Below, piece after piece: positions 19,147-28,030 of a stretch of 59,072 bases of DNA. A program made the position numbers and the translations under genes. How positions within the stretch are numbered: position 1 is the stretch's first letter; every line of letters starts with the position of its first letter. The stretch is from Pseudofrankia coriaricola (lineage in GTDB: Bacteria; Actinomycetota; Actinomycetes; Frankiales; Frankiaceae): the NCBI RefSeq assembly GCF_001854805.1, contig NZ_MBLO01000259.1, positions 210,789-269,860 on the forward strand, written 5' to 3'. The notes beneath the pieces were generated by a model that was not told the DNA's origin, did not search any database, and saw only the letters and a list, made by a program, of their open reading frames with translations.

Positions 19147-19541
19147 AGCCCAGCAGCCTAGAAGCCATCCGGGTCGGAAACGTGCGGGAGGTGCTGGTTG
19201 GGCACCTGTTCAGCGCCCCGGGCCGCCGTTGGTCGGCGGGATCCGAGCCGCTGAGATCGCTGGCCGCGCGCTCGTTGTGGACAGATCGGGCGACGGCGCC
19301 ACCCTGCGTCGTCATGAGCCGGCTAGCGGTCGTTCTACGTCAGGAAACTGTCACGAAACGTGGCCCACGGGCGGGAACGATGGCCCAACTATGTCACAAC
19401 GTGTGGCGAGGTTCGCGATGATCCTTCACTATGCGTTATGTTCGGCCTCTCGTCCCCGGTGGGCCGCGGTCACGCCACACAGTGGCGGAGCCTGGGTGAC
19501 CGTGGACCCTCAGCCGATGTAGCCCGCGGAGGTCCGACCCG
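19147..19541. other. Divergent intergenic region between the MFS gene and the VWA gene
   Basis: These 395 bases contain no convincing gene. The part nearest 19542 is less GC-rich and includes two similar strings, TGTCACGAAACGTGGC (19349-) and TGTCACAACGTGTGGC (19392-), that could be operator copies, and a TATGCGTTATGTT stretch that could hold a -10 for the plus-strand gene. A good ribosome site (GCGGAGG) precedes ATG 19542. No RNA structure was recognised. Confidence 0.4.
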
Positions 19542-21413
19542 ATGACCGACGCACGTCATCGTCCCCGTCATCGTGGCGCGGGCGAGCGCTCCACCGGGCG
19601 GGCAAAGATCCTGATTCCGGCGCTCGTGGTGCTGCTGTTGGCGGGCGGGGGCTACGTCGCCAGCACCCGGCTGTTGGGCGGCAACGGGTCGGACGCCGGC
19701 TGCCAGCAGACGATGTTGCTCACGGTGCGTACCGGGTCGAGCCTGACCACGGCGCTGACCCAGGCCGCCACCGGCTACAACGGCCAGCGGCACCAGGTGC
19801 TCGGCAAGTGTGTCCGGGTGAAGGTGGAGACCGTCGACAGCGGCCAGACGGCGAGCGCCATCGCCGCCGGCTGGACGGACGCCGCCTACGGCTCGGCGCC
19901 CGACGTGTGGGTGCCCGAGTCGGCCGACTGGGTGGCACTGGCCAGGACCGGCGCCGCCAGCGCCAAGATGCTCGGCGCGGATGGGACGACGGTGGCGAGC
20001 TCGCCGGTGGTGCTCGCGATGCCGCGGCCGATGGCCACCGCGCTCGGCTGGCCGGGACGCCAGCTCAGCTGGTCCGACCTGCGGGCCAACGAAGGCTCGG
20101 CGTCGTTCTGGGCCGATCGCGGGCATCCGGAGTGGGGTGCCTTCAAGATTGGAATTCCCAGTCCGGAGACGTCGTCCGCGGGGCTCGCCGCGGTTCTCAA
20201 CGTCGTGGCGAGCAACGTCGGCCAGCCGGCGTCCGCATTGACGGCGGCGCAGTTCGCCGGTGACCTGAACACCAAGGGCGCGATTCTCACCTTCGAGCGT
20301 GGCACCGACCTGGTCGCCGAGTCCGACACCGACCTGGTCTCCGCCTACATCGGCTGGGGCAAGGACGCGCCGGCGCACATGTCCGCGCTCGTCCTGCCGG
20401 AAAGCCTCGTCTACCAGGTGAACATGGGCACCGGCGTGGTCTCCGACGACACGACCGAGGCCGCCCTCCCCGGCGGGCAGTACGGGCACGGCCCGGCGGA
20501 CGTGCCGCTCGTCGCCGCCTACCCGACCGACGGCCTCGTCGTCGACGAGGCGACCTACCAGCCGCTGGCGCTGCCCGCTGGCTCCGATCGCGCGACCGCG
20601 GCCCAGGACTTCCTCGCCGACCTCACCGGACCGTCCGGGCAGGCGACACTGGCCGCGGCCGGCTACCGCTCGCCCGACCGGACCAACTCGAGGCTCACCG
20701 AGAAGGCGGGGCTCGTCCCGGCGCTGCGGACGACTCCGCGCACCGCTCTCGACGGCCAGACGATCGACGGCGCGCGGCGCACCTTCCTGGGCATTCACCA
20801 GCGCGGGAACACGCTGGCCGTCCTCGACACGTCCGGTTCGATGGACCTGGTGGTGCCGGGAAGCGGCGGCAAGACCCGGCTGCAGATCGCCGTAGCGGCG
20901 GCGAACGCGGCGGTCCCGCTGTTCGCCAAGGACAGTCGTCTGGGTCTCTGGCAGTTCTCGACGGGCCTCGACGGCGCCAAGCCCTACCGCGAGCTGGTGC
21001 CGGTCGGGCTGATGAGCGACGCGGTGGCCGACGTGCCCCGTGAGCAGGCGCTCCTCACGGCGATCAGCGGGATGAGCGCGAAGGGCAGCACCGGCCTCTA
21101 CGCGACCGCCCTTGCCGCGTTTCGAGCGCTGTCCGCGCAGTACGAGCCGGAGAAGCCCAACCAGGTGGTGCTGCTGACGGACGGGCAGAACGAGGACAAA
21201 TCCAGCACGCTGACCCTTGCTCAGCTGATCCAGACCCTGAAGGACGAGTACGACCCGAAGAGGCCCGTCCACATCATCACGATCGGCTACGGGGCGGACG
21301 CGGACCAGAGCGCCCTGCGGCAGATCTCCGAGGCGACCGGCTCCAAGACCTACCCGGCTCAGGATCCCAATTCGATCTTCCAGGTGATGGTCAACGCCCT
21401 CACGGACCGTTAG
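19542..21413 (+). CDS. Membrane-anchored solute-binding-like / von Willebrand factor A fusion protein
   Basis: The 623 residues are arranged as: a basic cytoplasmic tail, one N-terminal anchor helix (ILIPALVVLLLAGGGYVAS, about 24-42), a periplasmic solute-binding-like domain (about 60-390), and a C-terminal VWA domain (about 422-620). The binding domain has SGQTASAIAAGWTDAAYGSA and PDVWVPESADWV, the style of molybdate/sulfate-type extracellular binding proteins. The VWA domain has a complete MIDAS start DTSGSM and the later VLLTDGQNEDK. The pairing is known in actinobacteria but the ligand is not; it may bind a protein or metal-held ligand outside the membrane. It stands alone, with a good ribosome site at 19527-19533. 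The neighbouring DUF5318 gene converges on it. Confidence 0.85.
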   Translation: MTDARHRPRHRGAGERSTGRAKILIPALVVLLLAGGGYVASTRLLGGNGSDAGCQQTMLLTVRTGSSLTTALTQAATGYNGQRHQVLGKCVRVKVETVDSGQTASAIAAGWTDAAYGSAPDVWVPESADWVALARTGAASAKMLGADGTTVASSPVVLAMPRPMATALGWPGRQLSWSDLRANEGSASFWADRGHPEWGAFKIGIPSPETSSAGLAAVLNVVASNVGQPASALTAAQFAGDLNTKGAILTFERGTDLVAESDTDLVSAYIGWGKDAPAHMSALVLPESLVYQVNMGTGVVSDDTTEAALPGGQYGHGPADVPLVAAYPTDGLVVDEATYQPLALPAGSDRATAAQDFLADLTGPSGQATLAAAGYRSPDRTNSRLTEKAGLVPALRTTPRTALDGQTIDGARRTFLGIHQRGNTLAVLDTSGSMDLVVPGSGGKTRLQIAVAAANAAVPLFAKDSRLGLWQFSTGLDGAKPYRELVPVGLMSDAVADVPREQALLTAISGMSAKGSTGLYATALAAFRALSAQYEPEKPNQVVLLTDGQNEDKSSTLTLAQLIQTLKDEYDPKRPVHIITIGYGADADQSALRQISEATGSKTYPAQDPNSIFQVMVNALTDR

Positions 21414-21428
21414 CGCCCGTCGCGCCCA

Positions 21429-21863
21429 TCAGCTCCCGTCCGGCGCGGCGCGGCGGGCGGAGCGCCGGACCGGTGGGCCGCCGGTGCCGATGGTGTAGGT
21501 CGTCACGAGGTGGTTCCAGCCGCACGAGGCGCACACCTCGACGACGTAGATCTGTAGATCGCTGAACCGGGCCGCCAGCTCCGGGAGGTCACTCGACGCC
21601 CAGGCCCGCCCGGCGGTGGCACCAAGTTCGTCGCCGTAGCTGTACGTGACATGCACGAGTGGGTCGCCGGGCTTCGGGTGCTGAGGGTCGCCCGCGTGGC
21701 AGACCGGGCAGCTCTTGCTGGTCGGCTCGCCGTGGTGACGGGCGGCGCGCAGCAGGTACGGGTTGGCGTCACAGACCTCGTGCTGGGAGACCCGTCCGGC
21801 GTGCAGGTCGGCCAGCGTCGCCCGGCGGACGAGCGCGTAGTCGATGACCGAACGCGGTCCCAT
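21429..21863 (-). CDS. DUF5318 family protein with two CxxC pairs
   Basis: This small soluble protein (144 residues) starts GPRSVIDYALVRRATLADLHAG, typical of DUF5318, and holds two cysteine pairs (SCPVCHAG at about 57 and VCASCGWNH at about 118) that probably bind one zinc as a ribbon. Function unknown; in mycobacteria and Streptomyces such a gene is found in the same neighbourhood upstream of the PadR/ino1 pair. The ATG at 21863 is chosen over one at 21884 because a TACCGT -10-like hexamer (21875-21870) lies exactly 6 bases upstream, implying a leaderless mRNA, and because family members start at this point. It converges on the VWA gene. Confidence 0.85.
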   Translation of the reverse strand: MGPRSVIDYALVRRATLADLHAGRVSQHEVCDANPYLLRAARHHGEPTSKSCPVCHAGDPQHPKPGDPLVHVTYSYGDELGATAGRAWASSDLPELAARFSDLQIYVVEVCASCGWNHLVTTYTIGTGGPPVRRSARRAAPDGS

Positions 21864-21875
21864 GCAGTCACGGTA
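21864..21875 (-). promoter_or_regulatory. Putative leaderless promoter -10 for the DUF5318 gene
   Basis: Minus-strand TACCGT (21875-21870) fits TAnnnT and is followed after six bases by the ATG. There is no Shine-Dalgarno. This is the same geometry as at the NUDIX and pcnA starts. Confidence 0.45.
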
Positions 21876-21918
21876 CCCCCGCACCCCCGGCGCTCCGCCA
21901 GAGTCGAAATGCGCGCTT

Positions 21919-22031
21919 GTCGGGGCGAGGCGCTAGGCGCGCTCGCCCCGTGTCGGGGCGAGGCGCTAGGCGCGCTCGCCCCGTGTCGGGGCGAGGCGCT
22001 AGGCGCGCTCGCCCCGTGTCGGGCGCTGGGC
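21919..22031. repeat. 33-bp tandem repeat, three copies plus a partial
   Basis: Three identical 33-base units (21919-21951, 21952-21984, 21985-22017) are followed by a decayed partial unit. Each unit is itself an inverted repeat: CGGGGCGAG pairs with CTCGCCCCG around a 10-base centre, so three hairpins stand in a row. They lie in the divergent gap between DUF5318 and padR. The unit length is a multiple of three, but no gene call is supported. Confidence 0.9.
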
Positions 22032-22246
22032 GCCCTCCTCGCGTGGTGTTGGGCCCTGGCATATGGCGGTGGTGGGGCCTGGACCGGGCTGATGACGTGG
22101 CTGGGTTGGCGCTGCGCCGATGCGCTGTGACCGGGTGTGGCTGAGGTGCGCTTACTGGTCGCTGGAACGGCGTCGCGGCCCGCCGCGCGGCTGGACATCC
22201 GGGCCCGTGGGACGTCCGTTGGAGCCGCCCGCGAATCTCCGGATCG

Positions 22247-22285
22247 GCGGATCTCCGGGTCGGTGAAGCCGACCCGGAGATCCGC
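22247..22285. terminator. Strong hairpin (17-bp perfect stem, 5-base loop) in the gap before padR
   Basis: A perfect stem (22247-22263 with 22269-22285) closes a TGAAG loop. There is no T-tract, which is common for terminators in high-GC actinobacteria. It lies between two divergently oriented genes, where a terminator is not needed unless an unannotated transcript ends here; that transcript could be a small RNA from the repeat region 21900-22240. The remaining sequence 22040-22240 shows nothing else I recognise. Confidence 0.6.
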
Positions 22286-22459
22286 GGGCAGGCATCCCGC
22301 CTGGCCGGTCCACCAGGAACCTTGGGTCGCCGCGCCCGACCGGGCCGCCCGCCCGGCGGCCGGATCGCGTCACCCGCGTGCCTCTGGCCGGACGCCAACG
22401 AGACATCCCCTGTTGCCATGGTCGTCCCGACTCGTCTATGGTCGATGTATCGCCTCGAT

Positions 22460-22487
22460 ATGTTCGGACGACATGTTGAGCCGACAT
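22460..22487. promoter_or_regulatory. Candidate PadR operator: two adjacent ATGT-N7-ACAT sites
   Basis: ATGT (22460) -N7- ACAT (22471) and ATGT (22473) -N7- ACAT (22484) overlap in a chain. Known PadR operators are ATGT-N8-ACAT dyads in the promoter of the regulator's own gene, so the one-base shorter spacing is a deviation. The site lies 110-137 bases before the padR start. Further ATGTCGGG strings follow to 22517. Confidence 0.55.
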
Positions 22488-22596
22488 GTCGAGCAGAGAT
22501 GTCGGGCCGAGATGTCGGGGCGAGAGATCGAGCAGGGTGTCCGGGCCGCTCATGGCGGGTCAGGCAGTGGCGGTGACGCGGAGGGAGGGCGGCGCG

Positions 22597-23262
22597 GTGT
22601 TGGAGCTCGCGGTGCTCGGGATCCTCGCTGAGAGCCCGATGCACGGCTACGAGCTGCGCAAGCGGCTCGCGGCCGTGCTCGGCGCGTTCCACCGTTTCAG
22701 CTACGGCTCGCTGTACCCGTGCCTGCGCAAGCTGCAGGCCGAGGGCTACGTGACCTCCGACGACGCCGGCGCGGCGAGCCGGATCGGCGGGCGCAGCCGG
22801 GTCGTCTACACCCTCACCGCCGAGGGTAAGGAGCGGCTCGCGGAGCTGCTCGGCGAGGGCGGGCCGTCCTCCTGGGAAGACGAGATGTTCGGTGTCCGCT
22901 TCGCCTTCTTCGGCAAGACGGACGCCGCGGTGCGGCTGCGCATCCTCGAGGGCCGGCGGAACCGGCTCGAGGAGCGGCGCGAGAAGGTTCGCTCCGCGCT
23001 CGCCCGTACCCGGGAGCGGTTCGACACCTACACGCTCGAGCTACAGCGCCACGGGCTGGAGTCCGTCGAGCGCGAGGTTCGCTGGCTCACCGAGCTGATC
23101 GAGACCGAACGCGCCCAGGCGCAGCCGGGGATGGCTGACCTGGACCTGCCAGGGCCAGGGCACTCCACCCTGCCATCGGCACCTCGGCCGTCCGCTCCGC
23201 CGTTGACGCCACCCCCCACAACGTCCCAGGACCCCGACGGTGAGGTCCCAGGGGCCCGGTGA
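22597..23262 (+). CDS. PadR family transcriptional regulator
   Basis: The 221-residue product begins [21 protein letters not shown], the standard start of PadR winged-helix proteins, continues through [16 protein letters not shown] and [18 protein letters not shown], and has a C-terminal coiled-coil (about 110-175) for dimerisation. A Pro-rich tail of about 45 residues is extra. I chose GTG 22597 because it gives this canonical start and has GGAGGGAGG upstream at 22580-22588; ATG 22552 in the same frame has no ribosome site. It lies 71 bases upstream of ino1 on the same strand, the order also found in mycobacteria (Rv0047c-ino1), so it may regulate inositol synthesis and itself through the ATGT-N7-ACAT sites upstream. 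Confidence 0.9.
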   Translation: MLELAVLGILAESPMHGYELRKRLAAVLGAFHRFSYGSLYPCLRKLQAEGYVTSDDAGAASRIGGRSRVVYTLTAEGKERLAELLGEGGPSSWEDEMFGVRFAFFGKTDAAVRLRILEGRRNRLEERREKVRSALARTRERFDTYTLELQRHGLESVEREVRWLTELIETERAQAQPGMADLDLPGPGHSTLPSAPRPSAPPLTPPPTTSQDPDGEVPGAR

Positions 23263-23333
23263 GTCTCGCCTACCGGCGCGGCGCATCCGGTCCTGCACAC
23301 ATATTCCCGAGTAGTCAGAAGGAGCAGACCGTC

Positions 23334-24407
23334 ATGGGTTCGGTACGTGTCGCCATCGTCGGCGTGGGCAACTGCGCTGCGTCTCTCGTCCAGGGGGTCG
23401 AGTACTACCGCGGCGTAGACCCGACCGACCAGGTGCCCGGGCTCATGCACGTGAAGCTCGGCGACTATCACGTCTCCGACATCGAGTTCGTCGCCGCGTT
23501 CGACATCGACGCGAAGAAGGTCGGCCGTGACCTGGCCGAGGCGATCGTCGCCAGCCAGAACAACACGATCAAGATCGCCGACGTCCCGCCGACCGGCGTG
23601 ACCGTCTTCCGCGGCCACACCTACGACGGCTTCGGCAAGTACTACCGGGAGACCGTCGAGGAGTCCGACGAGCAGCCGGTGGACGTGGTCGAGGTCCTGC
23701 GCTCGACCCGGGCGGACGTGCTGGTCTGCTACCTGCCGGTCGGCTCCGAGGACGCGGCGAAGTTCTACGCCCAGTGCGCCATCGACGCGGGTGTCGGCTT
23801 CGTCAACTGCCTTCCCGTCTTCATCGCCGGCGTCCCCGAGTGGGCCGAGAAGTTCCGCGCCGCGGGCGTGCCGATCGTCGGTGACGACATCAAGTCCCAG
23901 GTCGGCGCCACCATCACCCACCGGGTGCTCGCCAAGCTGTTCGAGGACCGGGGCGTCATCCTGGACCGCACGATGCAGCTCAACGTCGGCGGCAACATGG
24001 ACTTCAAGAACATGCTTGAGCGCGAGCGGCTGGAGTCCAAGAAGATCTCCAAGACCCAGGCGGTCACCTCCCAGCTCTCGCACGACCTCGGCAAGGACAA
24101 CGTCCACATCGGCCCGTCGGACTACGTCGCCTGGCTCGACGACCGCAAGTGGGCCTACGTCCGGCTCGAGGGCCGCGCGTTCGGTGACGTGCCGCTGAAC
24201 CTGGAGTACAAGCTTGAGGTCTGGGACTCTCCGAACAGCGCCGGCGTCGTCATCGACGCGGTCCGCTGCGCGAAGATCGCCCTCGACCGGGGCGTCGGCG
24301 GCCCGATCCTGTCGGCGTCGAGCTACTTCATGAAGTCCCCGCCGGAGCAGTACCGCGACAGCGTCGCCAGGGACAAGGTCGAGGCCTTCATCGCCGGCGA
24401 GGAGTAA
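23334..24407 (+). CDS. ino1: Inositol-3-phosphate synthase
   Basis: Makes 1D-myo-inositol 3-phosphate from glucose 6-phosphate with NAD, the first step to phosphatidylinositol and mycothiol in actinobacteria. The 357-residue protein has the NAD-binding [16 protein letters not shown] near the start and the family motifs [28 protein letters not shown] and [10 protein letters not shown]. It also has the C-terminal [12 protein letters not shown] of actinobacterial Ino1. ATG 23334 is fixed by AAGGAG (23319-23324) nine bases upstream; the frame is open further back into the padR end but without a site. It sits downstream of padR and is ended by a strong hairpin at 24478-24523. Inositol supply links it to the thiol functions nearby only indirectly. 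Confidence 0.97.
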   Translation: MGSVRVAIVGVGNCAASLVQGVEYYRGVDPTDQVPGLMHVKLGDYHVSDIEFVAAFDIDAKKVGRDLAEAIVASQNNTIKIADVPPTGVTVFRGHTYDGFGKYYRETVEESDEQPVDVVEVLRSTRADVLVCYLPVGSEDAAKFYAQCAIDAGVGFVNCLPVFIAGVPEWAEKFRAAGVPIVGDDIKSQVGATITHRVLAKLFEDRGVILDRTMQLNVGGNMDFKNMLERERLESKKISKTQAVTSQLSHDLGKDNVHIGPSDYVAWLDDRKWAYVRLEGRAFGDVPLNLEYKLEVWDSPNSAGVVIDAVRCAKIALDRGVGGPILSASSYFMKSPPEQYRDSVARDKVEAFIAGEE

Positions 24408-24477
24408 GTAAGTAGTCGGCCGCGCCCGCGGCCTAGGCGTTGCGTTGGAAGGCCCAAGCCTTCAACCGCGACGGACG

Positions 24478-24523
24478 GCGACGAGGGCCGGGCATCCGGA
24501 GGGGGATGCCCGGCCCTCGTCGC
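24478..24523 (+). terminator. Transcription terminator of ino1 (20-bp perfect stem)
   Basis: A perfect 20-bp stem (24478-24497 with 24504-24523) encloses a GGAGGG loop, 70 bases after the ino1 stop. No T-tract follows. The remaining gap to the ponA start (24524-24820) shows no further structure or gene that I can support. Confidence 0.85.
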
Positions 24524-24820
24524 GTCTCGCCGAGAGTCAGCGCCGTGACCGACGAAACCCTCCCTTGGGCAACCTCCCGACGGTTTGGCGCGTCTGGCTG
24601 GGAGGCGCCCGGTGCCGGGTGCCTGCGTTTTCGGCTCCAGGCCTGCCGCCTGGAGGGGCGATGACCGGGCCTTGGGACGACACGCGGTAGAGGCGAGCGG
24701 GCGGGACAGGGGTGCCTGACGGGGCGGTCGGGCCGGCATGAGACGCTGGGCTGCCATGTACCGAACGCGACCGAACCTCCCACCTTGTCCCGGTCGCGGT
24801 GCGGGAAGGACGGGACGGCT

Positions 24821-27778
24821 TTGAGCCTGCCGAATGATCAGGAACCGGTCCGTCGGCGCCCGGCGCCCCCAGCCGGAGGCCCCGCGGGCGACGCCGCCGG
24901 TGGCCCACGCGGCTATGACGACCGTACTCAGATTCCACGACCTGACCGGTATGACCGGCCGGACCTCGGCGAGCGGCCGGACAGGCCCGAGCGCGCCGAC
25001 CGACCAGCCCGGCCCGAGCGGCCGGCCGCCGGCCGCGGGCCACGCCCGAGCCAGACCGGCGGCCCGAGCCAGACCGGCGGCCCGAGCCAGACCGGCGGCG
25101 CCACCGCCACCTCCACCGGCCGCCGCCCCGTCGCCGGCCGCGGCGACCGGACCGGGGCGCGCCCCTCGGCCGGCGAGCCGTCGTCGGATCGTCCGTCATA
25201 TCACCCGCGCGCCACGGCCAACCGCGGGCGCGGCGGGGCCACCGGTTCCGGCGGGGCCGCCACCATGGCCGTCGGCGGCCGGACGCGGGGCATCTCCGAC
25301 CGGGGCCGCCGGCCGGCGCACCCCGCCGAGCGGGACGCCCTCTACGACACCGTCGACCAGGCCGCGCTCAGCCGGATCGAGCTGCGCGACCGCGACGAAC
25401 AGGCCACCACCTATCGCCGGGTCTCCTCCGACGGCGCGACTCAGGTGGGAACGCGCCGTTCGACAGGTCCTGGCGGCCGCCGGCGCCCCGCCGGCCCGGA
25501 TGGCCTGGACGGCACCGGTCCCAGACGTGCCGCCGCGGCCGAGGGTGTCAAGCCGGGGCGCAAGATCGGCACCCACGGGCCGAAATGGTGGCGGGCGCGG
25601 CCGCTGTGGCTGCGCCGGCTGGTGGTGTTCGGCTTCCTGTCCAGCGTGCTGCTGTTCGTTGCGGGGCTCGCGATCCTGTATACGGCGACCAAGGTGCCGT
25701 TGCCAGACGAGATCAAGACTGGCGACCAGACCTCGGTGATCTACTACGCCGACGGCCAGCACGAGCTGGCCAGGATCGGCACGGTCGACCGCCAGAACGT
25801 GCCGCTGTCGCAGATCTCCAAGGACGCCCAGCACGCGGTGCTCGCCGCCGAGGACCACAACTTCTACAACGAGCCGGGCATCTCGTACCGCGGCATCGCG
25901 CGCGCCCTGGTCGCCAACGTGAAGGGCGGCGGCGTCCAGCAGGGCGGCTCGACGATCACCCAGCAGTACGTCAAGAACGCCTTCCTCACCCAGGACCGCA
26001 CGTTCTCCCGCAAGATGAAGGAGATCGTGATGGCGGTCAAGCTGGACCAGAAGTACTCCAAGGACCAGATCCTCGAGTTCTACCTGAACACGATCTACTT
26101 CGGGCGGGAGACGAACGGCATCGAGGCCGCCTCCCAGGCCTACTTCGGCAAGCCCGCCAGCCAGCTCACCGCGGCCGAGGGAGCGGTCATCGCGGGCCTC
26201 ATCCGCTCGCCGAACAACCTCGACCCGCTGAAGAACCCGGACGCTGCGAAGCGGCGGTGGAACGAGGTCATCAACACGATGATCTCCCAGGGCTGGCTGA
26301 AGGAGAAACCCGCCTACCCGACGAACATCTCGCCCAAGAAGAACAACTCCAACAGCTCCGACCAGGGCAGATACATCCAGGACCAGGTCATTCGTGAGCT
26401 CGAGGCGCACGGCATCTCCGAGGACCAGGTCAGCACCGCCGGGCTGCGGATCACGACGACGATCGACTACGGCCGCCAGACCGCGGCCTTCAACGCGGTC
26501 AACAGCGTGATCGGTCCCGTCTACCCGAAGCTGTCGAACCTGAAGACAGGCCTGGTTGCCGTCGACCCGAGAACCGGGAAGGTACTGGCCTGGTACGGCG
26601 GCTCGCTGTACGGCAAGAATCCGGCGACCGGCCAGGAGCAGTATCTGGACAACGTCTCTGGGGCGGCGATCCCGTCCGGCTCGACGTTCAAGGCCGTCAC
26701 TCTGGTGACGGCGCTGAGTAACGGCGCGAGCCTGAAATCGGTCTATGAGGCGCCGGACGAGGTGACGTTGAAGGGCACCACCTCGGAGGGTGACTACATC
26801 GTCCACAACGACGAGGGCGATCCCAACTACCGGTACACCGATCTCGCCACCGCCACCGCGGCATCGCTGAACACGGTGTACGTGCCGCTCGGCCAGAACA
26901 TCGGCGTCTCGAAGGTCATCGCGATGGCGAAGAGCCTGGGCGTCACGTCCTCGCTGGACAACGTCGCCGGTGTCACGCTCGGCCAGGACTCGGTGCGCGC
27001 CACCGAGATGGTCTCGGTCTACAGCACGCTGGCCAGCGGTGGTGTGCGCACGACCCCGCACATCGTCGACAAGGTCCTGAACAATGACGGCCACGTCATC
27101 TACCAGGGCCAGTCGGACGCGGCGACCGTCCTCGACGACCACGTCGTCAAGGACGCGACGTACGCGCTGGAGCAAGTGATCGCGAGCCCGAACGGCACCG
27201 GCAAGACGAACGCGAAGCTCGCCGACGGCCGGCAGGCCGCCGGCAAGACCGGCACCGTGCAGGAATACCGCTCCGCCTGGTTCTGCGGCTACACGGCGGG
27301 CTCGAACAACATCGCGGCCTGTGTGAACATGTTCCGTGGAGACGCCAAGGTCGACAAGGACGGCCATCCGCTGCCGGACCAGTCGCTCGGGCACGTCGCC
27401 GGCGCCATCACGGGCCAGGGTGTCTACGGTGGCGACTGGCCGGCGAAGATCTGGAAGGTCTTCATGGACGCGGCGCTCAAGGGCCAGCCGCTGGAGAAGT
27501 TCGACCCGCCGGCCTACGCCGGCGAGATCACGAATGCCTCCCCGTCGCCGACCCCGACGCCCGACCTGCCGGCCACGCCGACCGACGGCAATATGCCCGG
27601 TTTGCCCGGCTTTACCTACGACCCGCTGGACCCGCTCGGCATCAACCGCGGCCGCAACAACGGCGGCACTAGCGGCGGCGACAGCGGCAATGGCGGTGGC
27701 GACGGCGCGACCGAGACCCCGACCCCATCGCCCAGTCCCACGCCCGGTAGACAGGGCGGCATCCTCAACCTGGGATGA
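24821..27778 (+). CDS. ponA: Class A penicillin-binding protein (glycosyltransferase/transpeptidase), PonA-like
   Basis: Polymerises lipid II and cross-links peptidoglycan. In order: a disordered Pro/Arg/Gly-rich cytoplasmic region (1-260, with three SQTGGP repeats), one transmembrane helix (VVFGFLSSVLLFVAGLAILY, about 266-286), and the GT51 domain (about 310-490: AEDHNFYNEPGISYRG with catalytic Glu, QGGSTITQQYVKN, NTIYFGRETNGIEAAS). Then come the transpeptidase domain with SxxK STFK (about 620), SLN (about 680) and KTG (about 807), and a Pro/Thr then Gly-rich tail. It corresponds to ponA1 next to the rpsF cluster in mycobacteria. TTG 24821 (SLPNDQEPV) with GGAAGGA upstream is my choice; the frame is also open from TTG 24785. 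The gene is followed by a 44-base perfect palindrome. Confidence 0.94.
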   Translation: MSLPNDQEPVRRRPAPPAGGPAGDAAGGPRGYDDRTQIPRPDRYDRPDLGERPDRPERADRPARPERPAAGRGPRPSQTGGPSQTGGPSQTGGATATSTGRRPVAGRGDRTGARPSAGEPSSDRPSYHPRATANRGRGGATGSGGAATMAVGGRTRGISDRGRRPAHPAERDALYDTVDQAALSRIELRDRDEQATTYRRVSSDGATQVGTRRSTGPGGRRRPAGPDGLDGTGPRRAAAAEGVKPGRKIGTHGPKWWRARPLWLRRLVVFGFLSSVLLFVAGLAILYTATKVPLPDEIKTGDQTSVIYYADGQHELARIGTVDRQNVPLSQISKDAQHAVLAAEDHNFYNEPGISYRGIARALVANVKGGGVQQGGSTITQQYVKNAFLTQDRTFSRKMKEIVMAVKLDQKYSKDQILEFYLNTIYFGRETNGIEAASQAYFGKPASQLTAAEGAVIAGLIRSPNNLDPLKNPDAAKRRWNEVINTMISQGWLKEKPAYPTNISPKKNNSNSSDQGRYIQDQVIRELEAHGISEDQVSTAGLRITTTIDYGRQTAAFNAVNSVIGPVYPKLSNLKTGLVAVDPRTGKVLAWYGGSLYGKNPATGQEQYLDNVSGAAIPSGSTFKAVTLVTALSNGASLKSVYEAPDEVTLKGTTSEGDYIVHNDEGDPNYRYTDLATATAASLNTVYVPLGQNIGVSKVIAMAKSLGVTSSLDNVAGVTLGQDSVRATEMVSVYSTLASGGVRTTPHIVDKVLNNDGHVIYQGQSDAATVLDDHVVKDATYALEQVIASPNGTGKTNAKLADGRQAAGKTGTVQEYRSAWFCGYTAGSNNIAACVNMFRGDAKVDKDGHPLPDQSLGHVAGAITGQGVYGGDWPAKIWKVFMDAALKGQPLEKFDPPAYAGEITNASPSPTPTPDLPATPTDGNMPGLPGFTYDPLDPLGINRGRNNGGTSGGDSGNGGGDGATETPTPSPSPTPGRQGGILNLG

Positions 27779-27810
27779 GGAGCCTGACCAGGGACCCCAG
27801 CGGGCTGACC

Positions 27811-27854
27811 AGGGGAGCCGGTGGCCGGGGCGCGCCCCGGCCACCGGCTCCCCT
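27811..27854 (+). terminator. Terminator of ponA: 44-base perfect palindrome
   Basis: Bases 27811-27854 form a gapless perfect palindrome (22 bp per arm), 33 bases after the ponA stop. As RNA it would fold into a long GC hairpin with a tiny loop. There is no T-tract. It separates ponA from the glycosyltransferase pair; the remaining bases to 28030 hold no feature I can name. Confidence 0.85.
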
Positions 27855-28030
27855 CGCCGCTGGCGGCGGTCCTCCAGAGGCGGTGGCCGACGGGTCCAGC
27901 GATGACATGGACGGGCCCGCCCGCTCTCGTATCAGAGTCGTCTCCCGTGTCGGCGTTGTCGGAGTCGGGGCGGACCGGAGCGTGTATGACAATGGGCGCA
28001 TGACAGCGGGGCGCGGATGAGGCGGCCGGT

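Noticed and set aside
21919-22144. Short protein made of SGRGARRARPV repeats
   Set aside because: The unit is an inverted repeat at DNA level and its length in codons is coincidental; no start signal or family support.
25196-27844. Minus-strand 882-codon open frame opposite ponA
   Set aside because: Shadow of ponA; no recognisable motif, while all PBP motifs are on the plus strand.
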